Source of the DNA: Polychytrium aggregatum
Taxonomy: Eukaryota; Chytridiomycota; Chytridiomycetes; Polychytriales
Assembly (NCBI RefSeq): GCF_025602895.1
Contig: NW_026516364.1
Coordinates: 23,195-87,194 of the forward strand
Direction of reading: 5' to 3'
DNA length: 64,000 nt
The notes under the pieces were generated by a model that was not told where the DNA came from, did no database searches, and saw only the letters and a program-made list of their open reading frames with translations. A program made the translations under genes and the position numbers. Below are positions 13,107-23,800 of the stretch, piece by piece. The first letter of the stretch is position 1. Each line of letters opens with the position of its first letter.

Positions 13107-14069
13107 TCAGTCCGAGAAGACGCGGCCGAGACGGACACTGATGGAGTGGGTCAGGGTGACGAGCTCGCCCTTGCCATTCGGACCCTTGCCTTCGGAGGCA
13201 CCGGGCCAGTGCTTGACCAGGTCGTCATAGATCAGGGTGAGGGGGTCGATCTGGTGCAGCTCCTCGTAGCGCCTGGCGCCACTCCAGGTGGTCAAGTGGC
13301 CGACGAACATGGCCAGGTCGACATGGCGCTCGCAGACAAAGTGGCCGCGGAGCACGCCGTTGCTGCCGTATCCCTCGGTGTACTTTCCCTCCAGGGGAAT
13401 GTGCTCAAAGGGCCACGGGATGGTGGCGTATTCCTGGTCGACGAGGGCGCGGGAAGCATCCCAGACAGGGCCCACGATGTTGTGGTAATAGTTCAGCAGG
13501 ATCTCCTGCAGCGGCTCGCAGCCCTTGGGGAAGGTAGGCAGGATGTAGGTCCAGGCGGCAATGACAGTCCCGCCCTCGGATCGAGGCTTGGCGATCTGGG
13601 CGACCCGCTCGTAGAATCGAGGCAGGTCGAACCAGTGCAGCGCGACGGCAATGGTGACAATGTCGACGCTGCCGGGGGTCAAGCCAAGCACCGCAACGGG
13701 GTCGTCCTCGGCACGGGCAACCTCAAAGCGGACGTTGGGGTGGAGTCGAGGAGCATTCTCGATCTGGGCAGAGGAAGGGTCCGAGGCAACGACCTGCTTG
13801 TAGTATGCAGAGAGCCCGTTGGCGGCCTGGCCAGAGCCACAGCCAACATCCCACACGAGATTATGCTCCTTGGTGAGGGACGAAAGGAACTCGTACAGCT
13901 CCGGAGGATAGGTGGGGCGGAACTTTGCATACGCCTTGGAGCTGGCCGAGAAGTAGTCCTTGAAGGCAGCGAGCGTTGACATGGCGTGGGCGGACTGCGA
14001 ACGGAAGAAACGCGCAGATGGGGCGAGAGGAGCGAGGCGGCTGGTGAAGCGAGTGGGTCGCAGAAGCAT
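13107..14069 (-). CDS. Class I SAM-dependent methyltransferase (trans-aconitate/CRG1-like)
   Basis: An uninterrupted 320-residue frame starts at the ATG at 14069. Motif I of the Rossmann methyltransferase fold is clear at residues 71-84 (LVWDVGCGSGQAAN). The next strand ends in ASDPSSAQIENA, where the acidic residue should hold the SAM ribose. A later VALHWFDLPRF is typical of methyltransferase_11-type enzymes related to trans-aconitate methyltransferase and yeast CRG1/TMT1. The first 30 residues are Arg/Ser-rich with no acidic residues, like a mitochondrial presequence, and a second Met at residue 30 could give a cytosolic form. The substrate cannot be read from sequence. The protein has the usual length and no breaks. 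Confidence 0.82.
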   Translation of the reverse strand: MLLRPTRFTSRLAPLAPSARFFRSQSAHAMSTLAAFKDYFSASSKAYAKFRPTYPPELYEFLSSLTKEHNLVWDVGCGSGQAANGLSAYYKQVVASDPSSAQIENAPRLHPNVRFEVARAEDDPVAVLGLTPGSVDIVTIAVALHWFDLPRFYERVAQIAKPRSEGGTVIAAWTYILPTFPKGCEPLQEILLNYYHNIVGPVWDASRALVDQEYATIPWPFEHIPLEGKYTEGYGSNGVLRGHFVCERHVDLAMFVGHLTTWSGARRYEELHQIDPLTLIYDDLVKHWPGASEGKGPNGKGELVTLTHSISVRLGRVFSD

Positions 14070-14517
14070 GCTGATGGAGATGGGCGAGGAATGGCGGCGG
14101 ATGCGGGCTATTTATGGGCAGATCGGACGAGAGGTGGCGTATTGTCGAGGAGGAAACAATGGGGCCGAGGACGAACCGCAAGGGCAGGGATTGGGTGGCG
14201 GGCCGGGGCTGCTGCGGTGGCTATGGCTGTGGCCGATGCTTGGCGGATGCTTGGCCGGTGCTTGGCCAATGCGACCGCCGTACTCGATATCCAACTGCCA
14301 ACGGCCGTATTCTGCGTTCCGTCGCTGCCGTGGCCGCCGTCGACACCAGGTCCGCGGTGTTGTCCGTGGTCGGCTCATGGACCCAGCAACATGTATCTGT
14401 GCGCAGCGACTGCGGTCAGCCGACGCGTGTCCAAGCCACCGCGCAGCAGGCGCTCGGCTCCGCAGACCCACACCGCGCGGCCTGTGCGTTCTTGGCTTTC
14501 CATCGCATCCGCAGCCC
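14070..14517. promoter_or_regulatory. Divergent promoter region, methyltransferase / bZIP
   Basis: About 450 bases separate the minus-strand methyltransferase start from the plus-strand bZIP start, so the two probably share a promoter. The bZIP frame is open through much of it, with another in-frame ATG near 14379, so part may be coding. I cannot assign specific sites. Confidence 0.4.
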
Positions 14518-15318
14518 ATGGACCATCCGCGGGCTCTCCGGCCAGCACCCGCAGCCACGTCGCCAGCCGGCTCACAGGGCCCGACTGCACCAGCCCGATC
14601 GGCCTCAGCCGTCGCCGAGCGCCGAGCACAGCAGAACCGCCAGGCGCAGAAGGTCTTCCGCGAGCGCCAGAAGAAGCATATCCAGGAACTCACCCGCCAG
14701 GCAAGCCAGCTCGACTCTATCGAATCGACTCTCCGCGAGACCGAGGATGGCGTCTTGCAGACCCATGCCCGCATTGAGCTCGGATTCAAGAGCTGCCAGC
14801 AATGGACCCAGGTCGATCGCCCACGCCTTGCGTCTCAGTGCCGGGGGCCAGAAGCCCTTGGTCGTATCGCCGATCTTGTCCGAGCATCGGGCGAGATGGA
14901 GGCTGAGTACAGGCGCTTGGTCCGGCTGATCTCCTTTCTCGAACGATCCTGCGCCAAAGCACTCACCGAATCGCATAACCCTCCAAACGAGCCGGACCCG
15001 AGCACGCCTTTGGCCAGTGGCCTCGGCCTCAGCCCCAGCCCCAGTCCTCTCAACACCGCAATGTCTCGAATCGACAATCTGGTGGCTCGGCTCCTGGAGC
15101 AGCCTCTGCATCCGCTGATGCAGTTGCAGCTGCAGGGTGAGGGAGAGACGATGATGCAGCTCTCTGCGGCCATTCATCAAGAGGTCATCCGCATGAAGGA
15201 GCGCGAAAACGAGCGAGAAATGGAAGAGCAAAGGCTGCAAGGGACTCTGTTGTGCGCAAGTGCCGTGCCCGATATGAGCGCCGAATTGGCAAGGTTCGAT
15301 GCAGACGGGCCCTGTTGA
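14518..15318 (+). CDS. bZIP transcription factor, fungal Yap/AP-1-like
   Basis: The reading gives 266 residues from the ATG at 14518. A basic region at residues 34-54 contains NRQAQKVFRERQKKHI. This fits the fungal Yap/Pap1 pattern N-x2-A-Q-x2-F-R-x-R, where Gln replaces the Ala-rich bZIP consensus, and it should contact DNA directly. A short coiled coil follows (heptad-like L, L, I around 57-75). The rest is helical and charged, with a late Lys/Glu-rich helix (KERENEREMEEQR). No Cys-rich redox domain like that of Yap1 is visible, so an oxidative-stress role cannot be assumed. The first 30 residues are Pro/Ala/Ser-rich. The gene is convergent with MSH4, whose stop is 180 bases away. Confidence 0.8.
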   Translation: MDHPRALRPAPAATSPAGSQGPTAPARSASAVAERRAQQNRQAQKVFRERQKKHIQELTRQASQLDSIESTLRETEDGVLQTHARIELGFKSCQQWTQVDRPRLASQCRGPEALGRIADLVRASGEMEAEYRRLVRLISFLERSCAKALTESHNPPNEPDPSTPLASGLGLSPSPSPLNTAMSRIDNLVARLLEQPLHPLMQLQLQGEGETMMQLSAAIHQEVIRMKERENEREMEEQRLQGTLLCASAVPDMSAELARFDADGPC

Positions 15319-15497
15319 ACGCGCTGGGCTCTGCGATCCGGCCTGGCCGTGCCTTCAGAACGGCCCAGAGATACAGCCCGTCGCCTTGTGCTCGGCGTGG
15401 AATGTGCAAGCTTGATCGTCCTCAGCCCGTGTGGCTTCGCAATCTTTCGGCACTCGATTCTCAGCTGCCCTGCCCGAGTCAAGTCGGATCCGGTTGC

Positions 15498-18400
15498 TTA
15501 CTCAGTAGAGATTGGGGCATCCACTGCAGCGCCAGAGTCTTCGATCAGCCCGCTCATCTCCTCCACAAAGGACAGCCGGATAGCCTTCAGAAGGCTCCGG
15601 AGCTCCGTCTCAGGCAGTTTGGCATGTCTCTTGATCTGCTGAAGGCGTCGAAAGCACTGCCGGGACGCATGCGTGAGCCACATACGACTCAAAGCATTCC
15701 ATCACAGCCACACAGGGCCTATGCCCCAGAGGCGAATGCTACTACCCCACCCGGCCTGATGGGCACCCTGGCTTGCCAGGTAGTGCTGTTCCCAGTACTC
15801 TCGCCCGCGCATCCATCAGATCTACTGCCACCTGCCCGTACAAGACAGCCCAGCCACAGAACAGCATCCCGCTGGCGAACGCTTACCGCCTCTTCGAGTC
15901 GACGGATGCGGTGCTCAAGAGCCCCTGGATGCCGTTGCTGCCGAAGCTTCAGGTCCTGCTCGAGCTGCACCGAGCTGTCAGCAGCCGCCTGAGATGCCGT
16001 ATGCGCCGTTGTCCGTGCTGCCGCTGCGTCTGGAACACTCGCCTGCTCTGAGATCTCGAGGCTGGATTTGATGACGTCGTGCGGAAGCCCCGCCACGGCT
16101 GCGAGCTGGATTCCGTAGTGTGGCTGATCGGCTACGCCGCTTTCGACCGAGTAGAGATACCGAATGCTGCGGCTCTGAGACCCACAGACACCCTGGTCGC
16201 CCTGCTATGCAGATCGTAAGCGCTCAGAGCCATGCGGCATGAATCGTGCGGCAGTGCATCCGATTCCCACCTTGTCGTCAACTGAAACTCGCATTCGGAG
16301 ATTCACAACGTTTGGATACAGCTTCAGGACATTCGCCAAGTCCCAGAAGTGCGTCGAAAAGAACACAAACGCCTGAAGAGGCAGGCCCAACAGAAGCACA
16401 GTCAGCGGCGCGTTGAGCCTGTTCCGCATCAAGTGCTGCATCAAATGCGCTTGGAGGCCATCATCGAAAGCTCTCGGCGCCCAAGCATGCCTGCCATCCC
16501 GACTTGCCTTGGTCGAGCGGATCAGCTCCTCACATATTGCAAACGACAGCGCCAGTCCGTCTGTCGTCGACGTCCCTGGATGTTGTTGTCGTCGAAACCC
16601 TTGTCAGAGCGACGATCGCAGAAACGGCGCACACAATCGATCCCATTCCGAGCAATATATCTCCGAGTGTCTCGACCGGGCTCTCGCCAGCGGTTATCGG
16701 ATGTGTTCGTTGTCACAACCCCCAACTCACCTCGTCCAAGCTCATCGATAAACACCATGCTCTCGATGGTCAGATGTTCCAATATGAAGGCGCATTCGCG
16801 CATTTCCATCATGAACGACGAGGCGTTGGCCTTGGGGGGGGGCAGCATGCGAGCACAATCCAGATCCATGTTTGAGCTCGATCGACGGCTCAAGCACACG
16901 GCCACACAATATCATTCAGCGAGGCAGGGTTCGTTTGACAACTCACTGTCACGCTTTGGTCGCTGCCGAGGCGAGAGAACATGCGGTCTGTCAAGCGCAC
17001 AGACGCAAATGTGGCCGGGACATGCATCCCAACGTGCGCCATGATGGTGATGAGGGCAATTTGGCGCATGTACGTTGACTTTCCGGACTGGATCGAGGAT
17101 GGAACGATAGGCAGCACGTATCAATTATGTTGCAGGTATCGGGCAATCTCGTGAGCCCACACGTGTCCGGCACCAGCACATAGTCAGAGCTGTCCTCAGA
17201 TACAACGGCTTGCTTTCGGACTTGTGCTTTCCACAGGCTTGGCTCGACTGAGTGCAGCCTATACCATGTTGGGACCAGTAATGATCTGGACACTACAGCT
17301 CGGGCTTGCGTAAGCGTCGTTTGCCACAAACGGCCTCCGGGGCTCCATCTCTCGGACGGGATGTCGCGCGCTCTGAAGAGCAAGTGTGTCGCTGAACTCG
17401 GGGCGGCCTGTGACGAAAGTTTGATCTCTTAGAGGCCTCCTGCTGCCTCAGTCTCAGCAACCCGTCGGCACCAAGGCACATACAGCATCGGCGTGCGGTG
17501 CGATAGTGCGCAAACGAAAGCAGCATGTCCAGCATCGCCAGCGCCTCGGAGAGTTGATACAGCCATCCGACAGACTGCCGGGCGGCCTCCATTAGACTCT
17601 CGATGATGCTGGATGGGAGTTGGTCGACACGGAGATGGTGAGCCGCCTGCGCCACACTCTCTCCAGCCAGGAACCCCTTGGCTGTCACAAAGCCGTTTGC
17701 AAGTAGTACCTCGCAAGGACACACCTGTCGGACATCAAATAGACCTCCGCCAAGGCTTCGCGGATGCGTTCGTTGAGACTCTTGAGGCTGAGCGTGGTGA
17801 ATGTGATGGTATTGCGCTTGGTGCTTGTGCCGATGAACTCGGCCGGCCACTCGGCGCCGGCAGCCAGTTTCTTCTTGGAGATTGCCAATGCAAAGCCAAG
17901 CTTCGGGGTGAAGGTCTCGGAAATGTTCATTCGATAGGTGTCTATGGAGCCAGACTCCTTAGTTGTGCAAACCCAATGGTCGATTCCTGCCGACGATAGC
18001 AGTCCCATCAGCCATGGGTAACCCGACGGACCCACCTCGATAGCCGTTGACAAGTGCGTACACGTCGTCAATGGCCTCCTTGTACGTCTGTCTGGCTGTG
18101 AGAGTGGCAGCCGGTGAGTCACAGCGTATCTGGCCCTGAGACCCGCCGCCGGACCTGGCCGTACCAACATCAAGCAGCCCGCTGAATCCAGGCTTGACAG
18201 CATAGCAGCGCTGTTGTTGGAGCGTCAGAGGAGATCTTTGATAGGTAACATCGTCGTCGATGGTCTGACCTAGTCGGCTTTGCATGGCCTCGAGAGCCGG
18301 ATCCGCAAAGATCTGGCAGGCCGATCGGCGAGTAAGTCTCGCTGTCGATCCACGCCCTGCTTGATATGCCGCACCTCAAATAATGTGTCCAGCAACATGT

Positions 18401-20409
18401 TTTTGCCCCTGAGAGGGGGTTCAGTAGATATAGGCCCTCGAAGCCCAGAAACGATATCAAGAACATGCTTGAGTTTCAGCAGAGTGTTGATGGACTGCTC
18501 GCAGCGATGGGCTGCCGCTCGCTTGGGAATCCTGATGAGCTGAAAGCACGCTCCAACAGCGGCAGTTAGTAGAGTTTATCGACCGAATATGCTGAAGACT
18601 CCATACGCACCGAGGACACCACCGAGTCCAAGTCGACGATTTGTTTTAGATCTGAAGCGGGTTGCATTGTTACTCAGCCGCAGAAACTCGACAACGACAC
18701 ACCAGGACCGGCTGCATCACAATCCACCACGACTCTCTGCCGCATCTGAGCTCTTACGCTTCCTCAGGGCAACGCATCGACTCTAGTGAGCCAGACGCGA
18801 TCGTGGTGGGTGAAATAGGGGCCTTAGTATCAAGGCGCCGAGACTGCCACTGATCAAAATCGACCGGCTAACCTCGGACTGGACGAGTGCTGTCGAATGC
18901 AACGCAACAGTGAGACCGAGTTGCGGCATCGGTTGGACATGCAGGGTAGTATTGGTGCATGGACCGGGTGCGCTCCATGCACTACAGACCTTCAACAGCA
19001 TCGAGTCGCATATTCAGAGTGCTTGGATCTGATGGATGGAGTGTGAGTGGTCGCAACGAGGCCTCGAACGCAGCTACCAAGACAGAGACCTGCATTACCT
19101 TTCAAAGGCTGCAGAAGATTCAGACGCAGAAGTCGAGCTGTCGGAGCAGGGACCCAGAGTCAGCTCAGTCCAGATCGAACGACTTGGTCATGCAATCCCC
19201 CACCTCCCATCGGCGTCTGTGTCTTGTCGAGGACGCCAAGCAGCGTCATGTTGTTGTGTCGGGGACCAAGGAGACTGCGGCACAGCTCTAGGTTTTTGGC
19301 AGTGACGTGGTCTTTTCGAGTAACCTGGGTCAGAATCAATGCTACTGATGTCGCCGATGCTGCCAAGCCCTGGCGTGCACAGTACCGATCATCATCATGC
19401 CGTCTGCGATTGCCGGGGCAGCAAACAGGAGAATGTGTCAGCGGGGACATTGTATCCGCTTGGAGTGGGATTGATGTGAGCAGCTTCAGGCTCACCAACG
19501 AGCTGGTACTGAAACTTGAGGCATCCGTTGGCAAACGAGACGGAGTGGACTGACTCGAGATAGTGGAACAGGGCGCTAACAGCGGCCAGACAAAAGTACC
19601 TATTCGACAGCGAGGGCCCAGTAAGTGAGTCAGCTGCGTGGAGACAGGGGACAGCAGACAGCAGACAGCAGACAGCAGACAGCAGACAGCAGACAGCAGA
19701 CAGCAGACAGCAGGAAACTCACTTGGATTCCAGCCCCAGCATGATCTTGGAGAGATCGTCTTGATAAGTGTGCCGCTTGATGCAGCTGAGTCCTGTGGTT
19801 TCAAACAGTGAGTCGCCGAGCAAGCAGTGTGGGTCGCCAAGCAGGCAGCCAGCCGCACCGTTGGAATCGGAAAACTCTCTGCGACCGACAGTGACAACCG
19901 AGATGCTGGGCCAGGTTTCCGATATCTTGTCATGTAGCACGGTCTTGGTCGAGGTTGGCGAGTATGCTGCGACAACCACCTGCAAACCAAAGCGATACCA
20001 GCGGCATGCAGACGTGACTCAGTGAGCAGCACTCATGCATGCTAGCTGTGCGCATGGACACAGCGAGTGAGTGTGAACATACCTCGCACGGGTCCATCAG
20101 ATGCACCTGATGAAGCATCCGCCCGTATGACTGTGTATCTGAGAGCTAGACAGCGATGGGGTCAGAGCCTGATGCGGATTGAGGGACGGTGCCGGAGCCT
20201 TACTCGTGCTGGCAACAGGGATGGCTGCTTGCCTGCGAAAGAGTGACTGTCGATGAGAGCTGGTCAAAGAATGCCCAGCCAACATCGGACTGGCAGCCAC
20301 GGCCCTCAGCGATGGCCATGACGGCGCTGCCATCGGAGCGATGAGAGGCGAGCGTGGGCTCAGGCTCCTGCCCGCGGTCGGAATGTCCAGAGGCCCCCTG
20401 GGAATCCAT
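15498..20409 (-). CDS. MSH4: MutS homologue MSH4 (meiotic crossover factor)
   Basis: MSH4 pairs with MSH5 in meiosis, forming a clamp on recombination intermediates that favours crossovers; it lacks the mismatch-binding N domain. The gene is cut into many small exons. The N-terminal exon has MAIAEGRG, matching the MSH4 'EGRG' block. Later exons carry the clamp and lever regions, then SARHPVREMEP. The ATPase is complete: ITGPNM ends one exon at 17265 and SGKSTYMRQIAL starts the next at 17087. SSFMMEMRE and the Walker B sequence FIDELGRG follow (16731-16830), then GTSTTDG from 16575, STHFWDL near 16330, YGIQLAAVAGLP near 16100, and a C-terminal exon ending at 15498. I chose the Met at 20409 by similarity; an earlier start is possible. 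Not every exon boundary was resolved. Confidence 0.88.
19651..19713. repeat. 7-bp tandem repeat ACAGCAG, nine copies
   Basis: Nine perfect copies lie in an MSH4 intron. The unit is not a multiple of three, so it would break the frame if retained. Confidence 0.95.
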
Positions 20410-20827
20410 GTCGGCGATGATCTTTGGTGCAGCAACGGCGAGGAATGGGGGTGCAGAGCGCCTTGTTTGGCTGCTGCATCGCCACATATTGCCGCACATC
20501 GCCACGCACCGCCACGTGCTTGCAGCCCTTGCCCTCGTGCCCTGGCTGGCTTGCTTCTCGCTCCGGACCACCATCGACCGCAGGACAATCACCGGCGCTG
20601 TCGCCATCACCACCATCACCATCGTCGCCACTGGCCCTGCCCGCTGGCCCTGTCCACGGCACCATCTGCACGCCTCTCCGTCCTGCCGACGTCGCCTCGG
20701 ATAGAGCGCATAGAATTAGACGCTTGTCCAGCTTCCGCACTCTTCCCGGCTTGCCGCATTCTCTTGCCCCTGCTCGGATTCTGCCTCCCCTCGCCCGTTG
20801 GTTTGGCCCGGCCCCGCTCAGCGCAGA
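20410..20827. promoter_or_regulatory. Divergent promoter region, MSH4 / LRR gene
   Basis: About 420 bases lie between two divergent starts. Open frames cross it in both directions but are His/Ser/Pro-rich without recognisable domains. It may include 5' leaders. Confidence 0.4.
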
Positions 20828-23800
20828 ATGGCATCGACACCCAAGAAAGCTGCCTCCAGCTTGATCAACGAGGACCAGTTTATCCATAACCTGGCCTCGT
20901 ACATACGCACGAACCACAAGGACTTCCTGGGCGACGAGTCTGCCTCGCCTCAGCCTGCTCCCGCATCTCCCACCAGCACCAGCACCAAGCCAGGCCTCAG
21001 CCGCCACAAGTCCAATGCCTCGGCATCATCGGCGGCTTTGATGCGCCAGAACTCACTCAAGACCCTCGGCACCTCGCTTGCGGTGACGTCGGTCAACATC
21101 CTGACTTCGTACGGCGTGCCCACCATCTTTGGCTCCAAACCGAAAGATCACAGCCATCCACCCGCAACCTCAGCCGCTCTGCCAGAGGGCTATTCTCCCG
21201 ATCCCTTCCCTCCCATCGGCACCGGCATTTCCTCTGCAATTACGCCACTTGCGTTCGCCCTCGATCCGTACCATCTGTCTACCATCGTCCGTCGCTTCGG
21301 TGCTTCCAAGCGGGTCCTTGACTACACCGCATCCAAAAGTGCCGCCGATTCTGGACCGACCGGCAGCGTCGACGCCGCCAGCAGTACCAACAACAGCAGC
21401 CAGCAGCCAGCCGACCGTGCCGAGGCTGGTGCTCTTCCAACAACCCTGATCGATGCATCCAAATCAGTCCAGGATCAGCCTTCCACAGCCCCCAAGAAGG
21501 ATGGTCTGGCAGGTAGGTGCCATTCGCCGCTGCTGGAGATCGAGGCCTCTGAAGACAATCTGCGGTCGCTCCGCAGATTGTCTTGGGCTAACCGATATCG
21601 ACTGTTGGGTCTTGCGCCTCTCGGGGCGAGGATTGCGTCCGTTGGACTGCAAACGTTTACCAGCACTCCGGCTTCATCGACTCTGCCCGTCGTCCGCGCC
21701 ATCAGCTTGCCCTCGCATCCGGCTGCGCTGACCAGTCTGTCCGCTGTTGCTCATGTCCAGGTCCGACAATGTCCCGGTCGGCATCCAACGGGTCACGCGA
21801 GACGTCCAGAAAGAAGACCCCTCTGACGCCCGGGCAGGTCGAGGACGATTTGCTGTTCCTGTTCTGCTTCTTTGAGAAGCTTCGGACCCTGAAGCTCGCC
21901 AACGTTGCCCAGAAGCGCATCGCCGGGGTTGACTATGGGCAGCCTCCGGCCCTGGGCCTGGGGGCTTTCTCGAACCTCACGGGAGTCGAGCTCTACAAAG
22001 TCTCGCCGGCTCTGATTGTCGAGTGGGGCTGTCTTAGACCCAAGCTGCAGCACCTTGTGTGCGAGGGCAGCATCGAGGTGAGTCCTGCAGGCAGCCGCTG
22101 CTGGCTCTTCCAGTCGCGCTGTGGTCGCTGCTCGCTCTGGCGTTGTGATGGGGCCATTCGACCATCCTGGATCGCAGCCGGCCGACTGCCAATCGCGTGG
22201 CATCGGGCAACAATAAGCAGCACTTGGAAATTGCTTTGAAGTGATTGTGATCCTCCGGGCACCGAACTTTTGGACAGCCCCGCACTGGCTTTTTGAGCGG
22301 TTCAGCACGGCTGGCTCGCTGTCGCATTGTCACTCACGCTGTCACTCACATTGCCACTCACATTGTCACTCACCACCGCCCCGACCAACTTTCCTTCGTC
22401 TCCCCAGAGCACCGATAGCCTCGTGGTCGCCTTGCAGGAAGCTGCGACGACGCTAACGGCCCCGATTCCCGACGAGTCACTCAAGACGGAGCATGTCGAT
22501 CCCGCACTCTTGCCCGCCTTGACGCATCTCAGCCTTGCAAAATGCTCGCTGCCATCTTTCTCGCCCGTCCTGGCCGACCACATCCCTGCTGCGAGCCACA
22601 TCGACCTTAGCGAAAACTACCTTGAGGCTCTGCCACTTGCCTTGGCGCCGCTCACGCATCTCCAGGCGCTTTCCCTGAACTCCAACATCATCGCCTCGTT
22701 TCCCGACAGCTTCGCCTCCAAGCTCACCGCACAGGGCGCATTCAGGAACTTGCAAATCCTCCTGCTCCGATCGAACTGCCTGGAAAGGCTTTCGGGGTTG
22801 GAGGCCTTCCAGGACAACCTGCGTGTCTTGGACTTGCGAGACAATCGCATCTGGGATGTGTACGAGCTGACCCGCGTTGGCAAGATGCGAAGGCTGGTTG
22901 ACCTGCGGGTCGACGGCAACCCGCTGACAAAGACGGTATGTGTAGCCCAGGATTGCTCTGCACGATTCACTGCGACGGATAGACCCGGATCCGCAAAGTG
23001 TATCCTGTCCGGAGCCTGGCTGTGCACTGGATTATAGCCAGCAACAATGCTTGGCTGAGGCGGCCAGCAGCACTGCAGCTGCTTTAAAACCCACTGCCGC
23101 GGGAAATCGGGGTGCAGCGCCCGACCGAGTGCCTTCTGCGGCGATAGACTCTGGGCTTACCTGCTCGACCCTGCGTATCCAGGACCGGTACCGCGTGAAC
23201 ATCTTCACGTACTTTGACAGCCGTGCGCTCAACGTTGTGCTTGACGGAACGCTGCCCACCTCTGCCGAGCGCAAGCTGATCCAATCCAATCAAGCCGTCG
23301 TCGTTCGGGAATCTGTTGCCGTGGATGAAATCAACAGCAACCACAGCGATGCTGCGTCGGCGGCCCAGACCGCCAATACCAATGTCACAGATGGCGAGTC
23401 CCAGCCCCAGTCCCAGCCCCGGTTCACAGATGTTGCCAGCGCTACCCTGCTTGCCAAGCGCAAACTCAAGGGCCGGCTCAAGAACAAGGCGACAGCATCT
23501 GCGACCGCATCTGCGACTGGCTCGGCTGGACATCTTGAATCGGGTGCAGTTGACGGTCCCGAGACATCTGAAAAGCCTTCGAGAGGCACGTTTTCAGATG
23601 CCTCGTCGGACGCTCCCACAGAGGGCGGAAAGACCACCGACGAGACTTCCGAGCCCCGCTCTGTCGGGAACACCGAGCCTCACGACTTATTGGTCAGTCA
23701 TCGGAAACGGGCCGCCGGCCGCAAGCCCACCCGAGCCGACTCGCTGCCGCTCCCGCGCCGCCAGAGTGTCGACAGCACTGCTACCTCGCCAACCGGCCTG

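Noticed and set aside
13960-14517. Upstream in-frame extension of the bZIP gene
   Set aside because: It overlaps the methyltransferase start region and has no conserved motif. The Met at 14518 gives a normal bZIP layout.
17100-17200. Apparent loss of the MSH4 Walker A motif
   Set aside because: The missing GPNM was found at 17265-17285 in the upstream exon; an intron accounts for the gap.
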